Shown here in pieces: positions 33,377 through 46,179 of a stretch of 64,000 nucleotides of DNA. Source of the stretch: Cynocephalus volans (Eukaryota > Chordata > Mammalia > Dermoptera > Cynocephalidae). The position numbers and the translations under genes are program-made. The stretch lies in contig NC_084462.1 of the NCBI RefSeq assembly GCF_027409185.1, positions 86,786,179-86,850,178 on the forward strand. The letters run 5' to 3'. The notes beneath the pieces are model-generated. The model worked only from the letters and a program-made list of their open reading frames with translations, had not been told where the DNA came from and did no database searches. How positions within the stretch are numbered: position 1 is the stretch's first letter; each line of letters starts with the position of its first letter.

Positions 33377-36300
33377 TAGTAAATGAGAGGTTATTACTCT
33401 TTATCTTTTAAAGTATATTTTCAATATTTCATAATAATTCTTTAAACAATTAGTGAATCAATTTGTACAAGAACCAAATCTACATTTTCTAAAAGTAGTA
33501 AATTAGAAGAAAATCAGCACATCAATGTACCCTCCAACAAAACATGAATTGATCCCATATATTTAATTTGTTTCTAGCTGCTGAGCAAATACAAAGATGT
33601 AACAGTTATAGTCTGTGTTTTGGAATCTAGCTATTTGAAGATGAGCCAGTCAAGTAAGTCTGTTCCTTTCTTTTAAACAACTGACTGGCTCCTCGCATAT
33701 TCTGGGAAATACTTGCAGAGGATAAAGGACAGAGAGTGAAGTGGGATAAAGATGAATTTCAGGCAAAACTATGGCAAGGCCATGGGAAGGAGCAAGCTAT
33801 AAGGGGAATGAGGAACAGATCCTACAGAATGAAGAGCTTGTATCCGAGACTATTTCTCAATCTTACAACATAAAAATTGCCAGAGCTTAAATCGTGCTTG
33901 AAAATAGTCCCCTTTTATAACAATGTGCCTACTAATGATTGCTCCCTTCCAGGTTTAGCAGAGCACAGAAGACTAAAAGTACATGTCTTGGGGTCAAATG
34001 GTCCAGGGTCTTGATGGTGCAGGCCTGTGTGCAAGTGACAACTTCTCCAAGCCTCTGTTCCTTCCTCTATAGAACAGGCAAAAAAGCCCCAGTACTTAGA
34101 AGGTGGAGGTAATGTTTAAAGCAATAATGTACAGACTAGGCACAGTGCCTAGCCCATGCAAGCCTTCATTCAAAGCTATTTCTCTTTTGTCCTTGGTCTG
34201 AGAATAATCTTCTTTTTGGGGTATTCTTTCCCTCTGTTTTCCTTGTCAGGATCTTGCATATGGAGAGGCAGCATCTTTAAGAGCCCCAGGTCATCGCTGC
34301 CAGGAGTAGCAAGCCACCATGGTGTAGGCTGGCCAAACTATGAGACAGGTTTTCACCTGCAAAGGAAATAGCCAAGAAGCTTCCTGGCTGGGGCAGAAGC
34401 TCTTTCACATGGAAGTCTTACTGTCTGCCCAGACTGCCACCTGGTTTCTAATTCTCTTGGTGGGTCCTAGTTCTCGCTGCTTCCTTGTTCCCCTGTCTGG
34501 CCCTATTTTCTGTTTTCCAAAGAATTCTTGTTTCTTGACCTCCTTGTCTTCACTTGGGTATCTCTGCCTTTCTGGTTTTTAACTGCCTGTCGGCTCTAAC
34601 CATGTCTCCTCATCTTGCCTTTCAGAACTTATGGGCTTCTAACTTCCTCACTCCATGGATTTCCTGCTCTCTGTCCTTTCCCTCATGTGCTCTCCTAGCT
34701 TCTGCCTGCTTATGTGGTCTTGGACCTTGTCTTTCTTGGGCATCTGTATATGAGCTAGGTTTTGACCTACTCTTTGTTATGACCTATGGGTGCTTTGTGC
34801 ACCTTGCCTCATGACTGCTTACCAAGACAATATGCAAAACATTTAAGAACTGGTATGGAACGGCCACTGCCCAATCAGAATAGCTGTCTATAAACAATGG
34901 GGATGGCTGTCCCCACACATATTGATTGAATAGCAGCCCAGCTCACTGGATTCCAGACCCTTCCAACCGCTCTGATGAGGGGCCTCCCGGTTCTTTCCAG
35001 CTTTGCTCCTTCCTCCTCCTGTCCAGGCTTGGCACGGCTGGCCTTGTGTCCTGTGTCATAAGCTTCTGCCACCCACAGTCCTAGAGCTGACCTTCTCATT
35101 ACCACCCCATCCAGTTGTCACTAGGGGAATACAGGAATACTGGTGACACACATGAAAGAGACAATTAATGGAGCAGCCTTGATGCCAAAACAGGACAAAA
35201 CATAAAAGCAGAAATAGCACTAAATCACAGCTGTGAGGAAGGCTGTGCTGAAACACAGTACCAAGGCCAAAGAACTCAAAATGACTTTGGGAGGAAAGGT
35301 GGCTATCCCATTTAGGATTCAAAGTTCACACATCAAAATTTATTGTTATCTCACTGGAGTATTTTAATCTACAATAGTCGCCCTGGCCCGCTGCCCAAGT
35401 CTTTTTGGCAGGAACACTACGTAGGTGGTGATGGCCTTCTTACTGCATGGTAACAGCAGACTCATACTAGGTGCTGCTAAACTTAATCACTTGGTTATGC
35501 CTAGGCTCTTCATTGTACAGACGTATTTTTCCTAAGTAATCTGTGGCGAGATACTTTGAAATAATGTGAAAACCCCAACAACTTTTTATCCAAAGTTTTT
35601 TTTTTTTTACCAATTGATGAGTCCTTACCTAAATCAAGTGTTATGTCAGGGTTTGTGCTGATTTTCTGGTTCTCATTCCTTCTATTGCGTATTTATTTTC
35701 CAAACAACGACTCACCAGTAGCATCCTCTCTCAGTGCTTACCCTCCCTGGTTATTTCTTGCTGGGGCTTTCTCCCCACCTCCCTACTGACCACATTTGCC
35801 AGCTCAGGCCCAGCCCTAGAGAGCCACGCTAGCCCTTTATCTGCTGATCCCATCACTTCACTTTCAGCAAATTAAAAAAAAAAAAAAGTTACATTGTCAC
35901 CTACTAATTTACAGCAATTTACAAAAATTAAAACGGTTTTAATGCATATTTATTGGGTTAGAGGACATCAGTTTAATTAAAAAAAAAAAAAAATCAGATT
36001 GCCTAATCCCTGAACAATCGTTCCTCTTCGCTAGGGCAAAGAAGCTTGTCTGTCACAATCAGGCTTTTTGTAACGGTATTAAATAGAAGCACCCTCATCT
36101 TTTCAGTTGCCTGACATGAAAATCTTCGAAGAACAGAGGTTTAGAAACCATTTAGCCCAAATGCCCCATTTTACATGAAGAAAGAGGCTCAGAAAAATGA
36201 AGGGACTTGCCCAGGGTCCCTCAGCTCCTTAATGTTCGAGCTAGGATAGAAATCAGATTTTTAAAATACATTCTCTGATGTCCTTTTCATTCCCTTCCCA

Positions 36301-36585
36301 ACTGCCTCGTGATTCAGATGTTTAATGGGCACAGACGAAGTCATAGCATTCACGGCCTCCCTCATTGCTAATACGCATCATGACATCACCTTCCCACCTT
36401 TCAATGCTTTAAATAAAAATTCCCTTTTATTATCTTTAAGTTTTAAAAAATCAACCTTCATTTTTTCAGGTCAACAGGGAACATTTAGGAAGCCTCAAGG
36501 GAGCACATTCTAACATTACTTTCACCAGGAAAAAGAAAAAAAAAAAAAAAAGGATCGAGGACCTGCATCAGGCTGCTTTCTAAAC

Positions 36586-37420
36586 GCGGCTCCCTGGAAG
36601 GCTGAAATGCCCTGAGAGTGACAGCTCCAGGGACCCTAGAAAAAGACACCGGCGGAGTCCCCCCTTCCCCGTCGCCTGCTTTAACGAGGCCCCGAGACGC
36701 CTTAGACTTCAGGAGCTTATCAAACGTGCACAGCAGAGGAAAAAGTGGGGAACAAAGCCCAGCCCCGCAGCCCGGGAGGACGGAAGACCGCGCCCTGACT
36801 GCGGCGGCCCGGCGGGCTGCAGAGGCTGCGGAGCCGCAGTGCGGGGCGTGGGACCCGCTCCCCGGCGGGCGCCTCCTGTCCGCGCCGCCGGTGCGCAGCG
36901 CCCGGCAGTCAGCGCAGCCCGCGGGGCCGGGAGGCAAAAGGCGGCCCGGCTCTGCGCGCCCGCTTGGCCGAGCGCCCACGCCGCGGAGCATCCTCCAGCC
37001 GGCAGGGAGAGCGCGGCGGGCCCCGCGCTGGGTCCGGGGGCTGCAGACGGCGGCTGAGCCGGCCCGACCCCCACCCGCCCCCGGCGCGCTCACCCGTCCG
37101 TGCGCCCATCCCGGAGCCGGCGTTGCGGGCCGTCCGTCGGTCGGCCCCGAGGTAGCGGGCCAGGCGGGCAGGGGCGGCGCCGCGGCCCGGCGAGGGCGGC
37201 GATCAACAGGCGGCTCCCGGCCGGGCGCGGCGCCGGGGCGCGCGGCTGCAGCGGAGCAGGCTGGGAAGCGTAGTTCCCGGCGGCGCGCGGCGGCCACGCG
37301 CAGGAGGGACCCCCGCCCGCCTCGTGGTGCTCGGGGGTTCCCCACCCCCGCACTTCCCCCGCAGGGGTCCTCTCCTGAGATCCCGGCCCGGACCCCACCG
37401 CCGCTCTGCGGGGGAGGAGG
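36586..37420 (-). promoter_or_regulatory. TMOD2: CpG island, inferred TMOD2 promoter and untranslated exon 1
   Basis: A very GC-rich block with dense CpG against an AT-rich surround. On the minus strand a strong donor (ACGG then GTGAGC) lies at 37094/37093, suitable for a non-coding first exon of TMOD2 that would splice to the exon at 23851-23976. On the plus strand a good donor (GTGG then GTGAGT) lies at 37525/37526, so an opposite transcript is also possible, such as an upstream first exon of LYSMD2. Large open frames on both strands here follow from the base composition and are not genes. Promoter identity is inference from position and CpG content. Confidence 0.7.
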
Positions 37421-37539
37421 AACCTCAGCCTGCAGAAAAACCGAGCAGGCTCTTTGGAGAAGCTCGAGGCTACGGATAGGGTGGGTGGGGGGCAAAGGCT
37501 TTTCAAGCTTGTGAGGAGCGTGTGGGTGAGTGAGCATCT

Positions 37540-39560
37540 CTGCGTGGAAGCCTTGGTCAGACCCGGCTCAGGTACCGGCCCGGCCTGCCCTAGGCTTATG
37601 TGAAAATAGCTGGGCCTCGTTGGGCTGGGTAAATGTTCAAATCCACCGGTTTGTTATTGTCAGTCATTTAGCGGGTTCACTTCATCCGGTTCACTTCATC
37701 CTATTCAGAGAAGAAGTGAACCGGCTAAGCTCGGGAGCTGCAAAGACAGAGAATATACTGTCTTGTTTCTGAAGCAGGAAAGTGGCATAGGACAAAGACC
37801 AAAATCATGAAAATACGTGGCATAGTAGGGTTACCTTCTAGAAGCTTTTTCTGATTAGACGTTCTCTCTCTCTCCTTTTGAACCCCTGCTGCATACTTTG
37901 AATGTACCCTTTGCTAATGGCACTTACGTTGACAGTTTAGGGTATGTTGAGTTTTGTAAATTGCTGCAATGCAGTATTTCACATTAGGGTGAGATTTGCA
38001 CTTAGAAATGAAGTGGAGGAAAAGGAACCAATGGGATGGATACAGCATGGCTAGTGTCTGAAATAGACAAAGGGTGAATGGAGGTGAAATAGCATTACAG
38101 TCTGGCACCAGGTGTGCAGTAGTCATGTGGCCAAAAAAAAGTGCTGCAGAGGAAATTCCGTATTTAAAAATGATAACACCACTTTGCATTTGTGAAAATA
38201 TCTTCTTATTCATGTTTTCATTAGATTTTTGCATAACGCTGTGCGGAGCAAGAATTTTTCTTCAATAAGAGTTCTAAGAGGGACGGACAGGTGATAAGCT
38301 TATTCAAGGTCATCCAGCTGTTCATTAAGCCCATCTGCTCTCCTTACACCCTGGGCACTCTTGGCACTGTCTTATCTTTGTACATCTCAAAACAGGGCCA
38401 TATCTTTCATAGCAGATGGGCTGAATCAGAAAATAAAGTTAATTCTCTCAGGCTCTTGGAACTAGCATGATGAACGCAGGCACACAGTAGCTGCTGACTG
38501 AGACATTAATGTTATTTCCACTCTCTGGACTCTACTCTAGGCCTCCTCGTCAGAATGACAAATCTGAGCTGGAAAGACTTCAGTAAAATGGAGGTGTGAC
38601 CAAACCAATTTAAATCACTTTCCCAAGTTTCCGCATACATTTATTATTCTAAATGTTCCCTGTAATAGACAAGGGGTCTTTGACTTTTTTACATTGTGTA
38701 TTTGTTACAAGTCATCCTCCTTTGTTAAATAAGAACAGGACTGCTCACAGACCAAGCCAACAGTTTTCCCAGAGAAAGCTGATGATAGGCATAAGCTGAA
38801 AATAATAAAGCAATTTCATTCATATTGGATGAAAGATATGCATTATCTTTGTTTGGTTTCCTGTGGTTCCCCACAAAGAAAATGGCTGCATGTGATGAAA
38901 TGAATGGAGCATTACTTCAGAAGCAGGCCATGAAAGGAAGCAGACGTAGAAGTGATTTAAGGTAGTCATAATTGGTAGCCGAAGCAGAGTTAAAAGAGGT
39001 ATCCTATAGTTCCAGAGTCATGTATAAGCTCCAGGAGGACACCAAACTAAAGAGAGTGAGTTGTGAAAAGGAACTTCTGATCAATCTCTGTAGCATGAGA
39101 GCCAGAAGTTAGGAGGTGTCAATGGATGAGTGAGGAAGATAGAACATTTAATCTTTCTAGTTTTAATGTTAAAACTTAATGACATTAAAAACTGGCATTA
39201 CCAGTTCCAGTCTATTTATTTCTTTCAATCTAATGTTTATGTCTTTTTTTTTTTTTTTTTTAGGGGAGAAAGGGTGTCAGCCATGCCTATCACTTGTTAG
39301 TTGAAACCCGTCAACATTTCTGGACCATATCTTGTAGGTTTAACTTTTCAACTTTCTTTTTAGAAAATGAAAAGGTGAGATTGAAACAGAACTCCTAGAA
39401 CTGGAAGGGATCTTACAGGTCATCTTGCTTCCATCTTGCCTCCTCTTTGTGCAAATGAAGAAGCCGATACACTGACAATAAATGTCACACAGCAGAAAGT
39501 AAAAAAAAAAATCTATGTAGCAGTTTTAATGAAGTACTTTAATTATTTGCAATGGAATAT
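37540..39560. other. Spacer with no recognised gene
   Basis: Between the two CpG-island promoters. A T17-18 run lies at about 39245-39262. I recognise no repeat family with confidence and no exon. Confidence 0.5.
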
Positions 39561-39569
39561 GTAGCATAC

Positions 39570-40180
39570 CTCATAAGGAACAGGGAGTAGATACTGTTGG
39601 TTGACTATTCAACATCCATTCCTCCCTTTTCTCCTTCTTTACAGAAGCCTGTATGGGTGTTCACCCATTAGGGAAGGTGACCCTACTGCCATCTCAGAGG
39701 TACACTATTAAACCTATCATGGGCAGGAGGAATAGAATCCTCTTAACTGGCCTGTAAGAGATTAGGAGTAGGTACGTGACCTGGTTCTGGCCAGTGAGAC
39801 CTGAGGAAAGGTCTGCAGAAGGAACTTCTGGGAAAGGTTTTCTTGCTCTAAAAAAGAGACATATAGGGAAATATGCCACCTTTCACTGTTTTCATTGGAT
39901 GTTGTTGCATCTGGCTGTGTTAACAGAAACTGGAGTGACCATCTTATAACCATCAGGGGATCTAGCCTTAGGACAAAGCCAACACATTGATGATGGCAGA
40001 GTAAAGACATAGCATGAACCTGGGTCTGCGATGTTGATGTTGAGTCAGTAAATCAATCAGCCCTGGTGCTGCCCTACTTCTGGATTTCTTTTTATAGGAG
40101 ATAATAAATATCCTTATTGTTGAGTCAATTTGAGATGGGGTTTTCTGTTACTTGAAGCTGAAACCATCCTAAGTGTTACA
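39570..40180. mobile_element. Probable LTR-type ancient repeat
   Basis: It contains GGTACGTGACCTGGTTCTGG, a CAGTGAGACCTGAGGAAAGG stretch and a TTTGAGATGGGGTTTTCTGT end, which resemble old mammalian LTR elements. Family not determined. Confidence 0.4.
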
Positions 40181-40360
40181 GATGAAATGTGCAAGTAAGT
40201 TCTTTGGATGGATTGAAAGACTGCTTCCTAGAGCTGATAAAAACAAACAACTACCACAAACCACAGGCAGGGGAAATGTGAGGGGATATTATCACATGAC
40301 AGATAACAGCATGGGTTTTAACATAAGACAGACCTGAGTTTGAACCCAGATATTTACTGG

Positions 40361-40418
40361 TGGATTGATTGTGGCCGAGTTTCTTTAGCCTTTCTAAGCC
40401 TCATTCTCTTCATCTTTA
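40361..40418. repeat. 58-bp direct repeat, left copy (L1 target-site duplication)
   Basis: Matches 41167-41224 with a single G/A difference. L1 insertion usually duplicates about 7-20 bases, so this is unusually long. Confidence 0.92.
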
Positions 40419-41166
40419 TTTTTTTATTTTTTTAATTGATTTTTTTTTTTTTACTGGATATTTATTTATTTATTTATTTTCTTCCAAATTTTATTTTAAT
40501 TTTGTCAATATACAATGTGGTTGATTATTGTGGCCCATTACTGAAACCTCCCTCCCACCTCCCTCTCCCCGCTTCCTCCCAACAATGTCCTTTCTGTTTG
40601 CTTGTGGTATCAACTTCAAGGAATTGTAATTGTTATGTCTTCTTCCCTCCACCCCCCCGTTTTTTGGTGTATTAACTTATTTATTTTTAGCTCCCACAAA
40701 TAACTGAGAACATGTGGTATTTCTCTTTCTGTGCCTGACTCGTTTCACTTAATATAATTCTCTCAAGGTCCATCCATGTTGTTGCAAATGGCAGTATTTC
40801 ATTCGTTTTTATAGCTGAGTAGTATTCCATTGTGTAGATGTACCACATTTTCCGTATCCACTCATCTGATGATGGACATTTGGGCTGGTTCCAACTCTAC
40901 ATAGTGCTGCAATGAACATTGGAGAACAGGTATACCTTCGACTTGATGATTTCCATTCCTCTGGGTATATTCCCAGCAGTGGGATAGCTGGGTTATATGG
41001 TAGATCTATCTGCAATTGTTTGAGGAGCCTCCATACCATTTTCCATAGAGGCTGCACCATTTTGCAGTCCCACCAACAGTGTATGAGAGTTCCTTTTTCT
41101 CTGCAACCTCGCCAGCATTTATCATTCACAGTCATTTGGGTATTAGCCATCCTAACTGGGGTGAGA
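40419..41166 (-). mobile_element. 5'-truncated L1 with 58-bp target-site duplication
   Basis: A minus-strand L1 tail of about 750 bases. On the complement it encodes the ORF2 C-terminus (KETWPQSIHLTPVRMANTQM..., CWWDCKMVQPLWKMVWRLLK and PYNPAIPLLGIYP motifs) followed by 3' untranslated sequence and a poly(A), seen as T/ATTT-rich DNA near 40419-40490. The flanks 40361-40418 and 41167-41224 are direct repeats of 58 bases with one mismatch. They start TGGATTGATTGTGGCC and end CTCTTCATCTTTA. Confidence 0.92.
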
Positions 41167-41224
41167 TGGATTGATTGTGGCCAAGTTTCTTTAGCCTTTC
41201 TAAGCCTCATTCTCTTCATCTTTA
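41167..41224. repeat. 58-bp direct repeat, right copy (L1 target-site duplication)
   Basis: Right partner of 40361-40418, on the far side of the truncated L1. Confidence 0.92.
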
Positions 41225-41252
41225 GACTAAGGATAATAATACTTGAGAAATA

Positions 41253-41350
41253 GGACTGGTTGGATAGCTCAGTTGGTTAGAGTGTAGCCTTACAACACCA
41301 AGGTCATGGGTTAGGTTCCCTGTGCCGCCCAGCCAAGAAAAAAAATAATG
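41253..41350 (+). mobile_element. Monomeric tRNA-Ile-like SINE
   Basis: GACTGGTTGGATAGCTCAGT is close to the tRNA-Ile 5' half; a GGTCATGGGTTAGGTTCCCT B-box region and A-rich tail follow. The flanks AATAATACTTGAGAAAT and AATAATGCTTGCCAAAT are diverged target duplications. Confidence 0.85.
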
Positions 41351-42042
41351 CTTGCCAAATGATGTTGTTACAAAGATTAAATGACAATTTGTGTTAACTA
41401 TGCTACAAAGGATATGGCGGCTAGTTAGGACTAGAGGAGTGGTGACTATATTGATGAAGTATGAATTAAATTGTATTTATAGTGTAATTGGCAGCAAACA
41501 TCTAAAAGCGAGTCACTATGTAATAGTGATAATGTTAAATGACACCACAGCGATGCAATCAGCAAAATCTAGAATGTGGGAAACCACATGGCAAACAACC
41601 CAGTTTCTTCAATAAATAAATTGTAAGGAAAATAAAAGAGGGAGAGAAATCTTATAAATACATAGAAATGCAAGGCACAACTAAATGTGATGTATTAAGC
41701 AGCTGTTAAAAAATTACATTAATGAGACAATGGGGGAAATGTGAACACAGGATATTTGATCATATTAAGGTATTTTAAAAATTTTTGGATGTGATAATGA
41801 TATTGTGAATATGTCTTTTAAAAGAGTCCTTATCTTTTGAAGTGATAAACAATATTTACGGAAGAAATAATATCTAGGATTTGCTTCTTAAATAATCTAG
41901 TGTTGGAGTAGGGAGGGGACAGGGTGGCAGGGTGGAGGTATCAATGAAACAAGATTGGTTATGAGTTGATAATAGTTGATGCTGAGTGATAGAGCTTTGT
42001 TAAACCATTCTCTATACATTTTTTTAAAAAATACAGTTTTAG

Positions 42043-42226
42043 GGCCGAACTCGTGGCTCACTCGGGAGAGTGTGGCGCTGGGAGCGCAGCTGCGCTGGGA
42101 GCGCCGAGGCCGCAGGTTCGGATCCTATATAGGGATGGCCGGTGCGCTCACTGGCTGAGTGTGGTGTGGGCGACACCAAGCCAAGGGTTCTGATCCCCTT
42201 ACCGGTCACAAAAACAAACAAACAAA
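42043..42226 (+). mobile_element. Dimeric tRNA-Ile-like SINE, GC-rich subfamily
   Basis: It starts GGGCCGAACTCGTGGCTCAC, with an extended GGGAGCGCAGCTGCGCTGGG insert in the first unit, the linker GGATCCTATATAGGGATGGC, a second unit ending CCCCTTACCGGTCAC, and a (CAAA)n tail. The target duplication AAAAAATACAGTTTTA flanks both sides (about 42027-42042 and 42228-42243). Confidence 0.9.
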
Positions 42227-42243
42227 AACAAAAAATACAGTTT

Positions 42244-42945
42244 TATTAAGATATATTTCACATACCATAAATTCACCATTTTAGAGTGCACAGTTCAATG
42301 GTTTTTAGTATGTTCACAGAGTTGTATAACTATCACCCAGTCTAACTTTAGAACATTTATAAAACCCCAGAAAAAAACCCCAGACACATTTAGCAGTCAT
42401 GTCCCATTCCCCCTACCCTCCTAGATCCTGGCAACCGCTAATCTTTTTTTTCTGTTTTCTCTGGATTTGCTTATTCTGGATACTTCACATAAATGGAATC
42501 ATACAACACCTGGTCTTTTGTGACTGGCTTCTTTCACTTAGCATAATGTTTTCAGGGTTCATACATGTTGCAGCATGTATCAGTACTTTACTCTTTTTAT
42601 GGTAAAATAGCATTCTAATATATGGATATAACACATTTTGTTTATTCATCAGTTAATGGACATTTAGGTAGTTTCCACATTTTGGCTATTATGAATAATG
42701 CTGCTGTGTACATTTGTGTGCAAGTTTTTGTATCGACATATGTTTTTATTTCTCTTGGTTATATGCTTAGGAGTGGAATTACTGGATCATATGGTAACTT
42801 TATGTTTAGCATTTTGAGAAACCACCAAACTGTTTTCCAAAGTATCTGCACCATTTTACATCTAACCAGTGATGGGTGAGAGTTCCAATTTTTCCACATC
42901 CTTACCAACTTGTTAATATCTGTCTTTTTTACTGTAGTTATCCTA
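42244..42945 (-). mobile_element. L1M 3' end fragment
   Basis: An inverted L1 tail: AAATTCACCATTTTAGAGTG, CATAAATGGAATCATACAAC and TTGGTTATATGCTTAGGAGT. Its complement encodes an ORF2 C-terminal segment near 42759-42890 (CKMVQILWKTVWWFLK and PYDPVIPLLSI). Confidence 0.8.
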
Positions 42946-45900
42946 TGAGTTGATTTCCTTAGTTTGTGTCTTTCCAGGAATTTATCTGCTTCTGCTTCAT
43001 CTAAGTTATCTAATTTGTTGTCGTACAGTTGTTCATAATATTCCTTTATTATCCTTTTTGTTTCTGTAATGTCAGCAGTAATGTCCCCTCTTTTATTCCT
43101 GACTTTAGCAATTTGAGTCTTCTCTCCTTTTTTCTTGGTCAGTTCAGGTAAATTTGTCAGTTTTGTTGATCTTTTCAAAGAATCAACTTTTGGTTTTATT
43201 GCTTTTTTCTCCTGTTGTTTTTCTAGTCTCTATTTCATTTATTTTTGCTCTAATTTCTATTAGATTTATCATGGCCCAGATGGTTTTACTGGAGAATTCT
43301 AACAAACATTTAAGGAGGAAATGATACCAATTCTCTACAAGCTCTTCCAGAAAATAGAAGCAGAAGGAACACGTTTTAACTCATTCTATGATGCCAGCAT
43401 TACCCTAATACCAAAACCAGACAAAGACATTACAAGAAAGGAAAATTACAGGCTAGTATCTCTCGTGAGTATGAATGCTAAAGTCCTCCACAAAATATTC
43501 CTAAATTGACTTCAACAATATATAAAAGAATTATACACCATGACCGAGTGGGATTTATTTCAAGTATATAAGGCTAGTTCAACATTCAATAATCAATTAA
43601 TATAATCCATCACATCAACAGGCTAAAGAAGAAAAATCATATGGTCACATCAATAGATGCAGTAAAAGAATCTGACAAAATACAACACCCATTCATTATG
43701 AAAAACTACCAGTAAACTGGGAATAGAGGGAAACTTTCTCAACTTGATAAAGAACATCTAAAAAAAACTCAACAGCTAACATTGTATTTAATGGTGAGAA
43801 ACTAAGTGCTTTCCTCCTAAGATAGGAAGCAAGGCAAGGATGTCCTCTGTCACCACTCCTATTCAGCATCATACTGTAGATCCTAGCTAATGCAGTAAGA
43901 CAAGAAAGGGGAAAAAAGGTATGCAGATTGGGAAGGAAGAAATGAAACTGTGTTTGTTTATAGACATGATTGTTTATGTAGAAAATTCCAAAGAATCATA
44001 AAAAAAAAAATTCTGAAATTAAGAAGTGATTATAACAAGGTTGCAGGATACAAGTTGATATACAAAGGTCAAATTGGAATTTGATGTTTTCTTTTTTTTG
44101 GTGGCTGGCCAGTACAGGGATCTGAACTCTTGACCTTGATGTTGCAAGGCAGTGCTCTAACCAGCTGAGCTACCCGGCCAGCCCTTATAATTGGAATTTG
44201 AAATTAAAAACACAGCACTACTTACATTAGCATAAAAAAAGAGATAAAGGAAGAAAGGGAGAATAGAGAGGCATATTGCAATATCTAGATGAACAAAACA
44301 ATAAAACACTGATTAAAGAAATCTTTAGTAGATCAAAGAATGCAGAGATATTTCATGTTCATAAACAGAAAGACTCAATAATGTTAGGACGTTAATTCTT
44401 CCCAACTTGATCTATAGATTCAATGCAATCCCAATCAAAATCCTAGCAAGTTATTTTGTGGTTATTGACAAACCGATTCCAAAATTTATATGGGAAGGCG
44501 AAAGACTCAGAATATACAATACAATACTGAAGAAGAACAAAGTCAGTGGACTTATACTACTCAAGTTCAATACTTACTGTAAGCCTCAGTGATCAAGACA
44601 GTGTGGTATTGGTGAAAGAATAGATAAATAGGTCAGTGGAACAGAATAGAGAGCCCAGAAATAGACCCACACAACGGAGCAAAGGCAATTCAATGCAGAA
44701 AGACTAGTCTTTTCAACAAATGGTACTGAAACAACTCAACATCCATAAACAAAGCAATGAATCCAAACAAAGACTTTCTACTGTTTAAAATATCAGGATA
44801 GAACATAGACCTAACTATAAAACAAAAAACTATAAAACTTCTAGAAGATAACATAGGAGGAAATCTGGGTGACTTTGGATTTGGTGATGACCCTTAGATA
44901 CAACACCAAAAATGCAATCCATGAAAAAAAAATTGATAAGTTGTACTTTATTAAAGTTAGAAATTTCTGCTCTGACAGACGGAAGACACAGACAGGCAGA
45001 AGACACTATTGAAAGAATGAAAAGACAAGCCACAGAATGGGAGAAATATTTGAAAAACATATATCTGATAAAGGACTTATATCCAAAATATACAAAGAAT
45101 TCTTAAAAGCTCAACAAAACAGTCAGCCTAATTTTTAAAAATGGGCAATAGATCTGAACAGAAACTTCACCAAAGAAAATATGCAGATGGCAAATGAGCA
45201 TATGAAAAGATGCTCAGCATCATCTGTCATTAGAGAATTGCAAATTAAAGCAACGATGAGATACTACTACACACCTATTAGAATGGCTAAAATTCAAAAC
45301 ACTGACCACACCGAATGCTGGCGAGAATGTGGGGCAACAAGAACTCCCATTCATTGCTTTGGGGGATACAAAATGGTACAGCTATTTGGAAGCCAGTTTG
45401 TCATTTGCTCACAAAACTACATGCAGGCTTACCATACAATCCAGCAACTGTGCTCCTAGGTAATTATCCAAATGAGTTAAAACTGATGTCCACACCTAAA
45501 CCTGCACATCGATATTTATAGCAGCTTTATTCATTGTTATCAAAAATTGGAAGCAACAACGTCTTTCAATAAGTGAATAGATAAACTGTGGTATACGCAT
45601 ACAATGGAACATTATTATATTATAAGAAATGAGCTATCAAACCACAAAAAGACATGGAGGGACCTTAAATGCATATTGCTAAGTGTAAGAAGGTAGTATG
45701 AAAAGGCTACATACTGTTTGATTCCAACGATATGGCATTCTAGGGAAGGCAAAGCTATAGAGACAGTAAAATGATTAGTGATTGCCACGTGTTTAGGGAA
45801 GAGAAAGGGAAGGACGAATAGGTGGAGTGTAAGGAATTTTTAGGGAAGTGGAACTATTCTGTGTGATACTGTAATCATGGACACATGTCATTATACATTA

Positions 45901-46140
45901 ATCAAAATCCACGGAACTGTAAAATATAAAGAGTGAACCCAGTGTAAACTATGCACCTTAGTTAAGTAATGTATCAATAAGTTTCATCAGCTGTAACAAA
46001 TATACAAAACTAACACAAAATGTTAATAATAAGAGAAACGGGGCTGGGGGGGAAGCAGAGAAGGAGGAATACGGGAACTCCTTACTTTCTGTGCAATTTT
46101 TCTATAAACCTAAAACTGTTCTAAAAACAAAGTCTAATAA
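42946..46140 (+). mobile_element. L1 with 5' inversion (twin-priming type)
   Basis: The segment 42946-43260 is inverted and, on the minus strand, encodes the ORF2 region just before the RT core (LTNLPELTKKKGEKTQIAKV and IIKEYYEQLYDNKLDNLDEA). From 43261 the plus strand encodes the next part of ORF2 (GPDGFTGE..., LIPKPDKD, GFIP-like) with stops and frameshifts, and runs on to the 3' untranslated end and A-rich tail at about 46140. The two pieces are neighbouring ORF2 parts in opposite orientation, missing only about 30 codons between them. That is the signature of twin priming. A monomeric SINE sits at 44085-44188. Confidence 0.85.
44085..44188 (-). mobile_element. Monomeric tRNA-Ile-like SINE in L1
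   Basis: Inverted unit GGTGGCTGGCCAGTACAGGG ending CTGAGCTACCCGGCCAGCCC. Perfect 13-bp target duplication AATTGGAATTTGA at 44072-44084 and 44189-44201. Confidence 0.9.
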
Positions 46141-46179
46141 TAAAAAATGACATGTGTTTCATCATACCAAACTTCCTAT

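Larger units (their letters stand above)
23977..37093. other. TMOD2: TMOD2 intron 1 (inferred extent)
   Basis: About 13 kb between the first coding exon and the CpG island. It holds a MIR (about 24185-24400, minus), a possible solo LTR (24850-25298), an L2 region (about 25530-26060), an L1 3' end (26885-27400), composite retroposon copy 2 with a nested SINE (27774-29596), a MaLR LTR (29885-30385), an L2 (31420-31985) and a MIR-like piece (33960-34150). Between 32000 and 36580 I see nothing else beyond homopolymers and a GT/G run at 33353-33376. Confidence 0.55.

Noticed and set aside
36485-37537. A 350-codon open frame on the minus strand and a 298-codon frame on the plus strand (36618-37514)
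   Set aside because: Both lie in the CpG island, are rich in Ala, Arg, Gly and Pro, overlap each other on opposite strands and show no domain. They result from scarce AT-rich stop codons.
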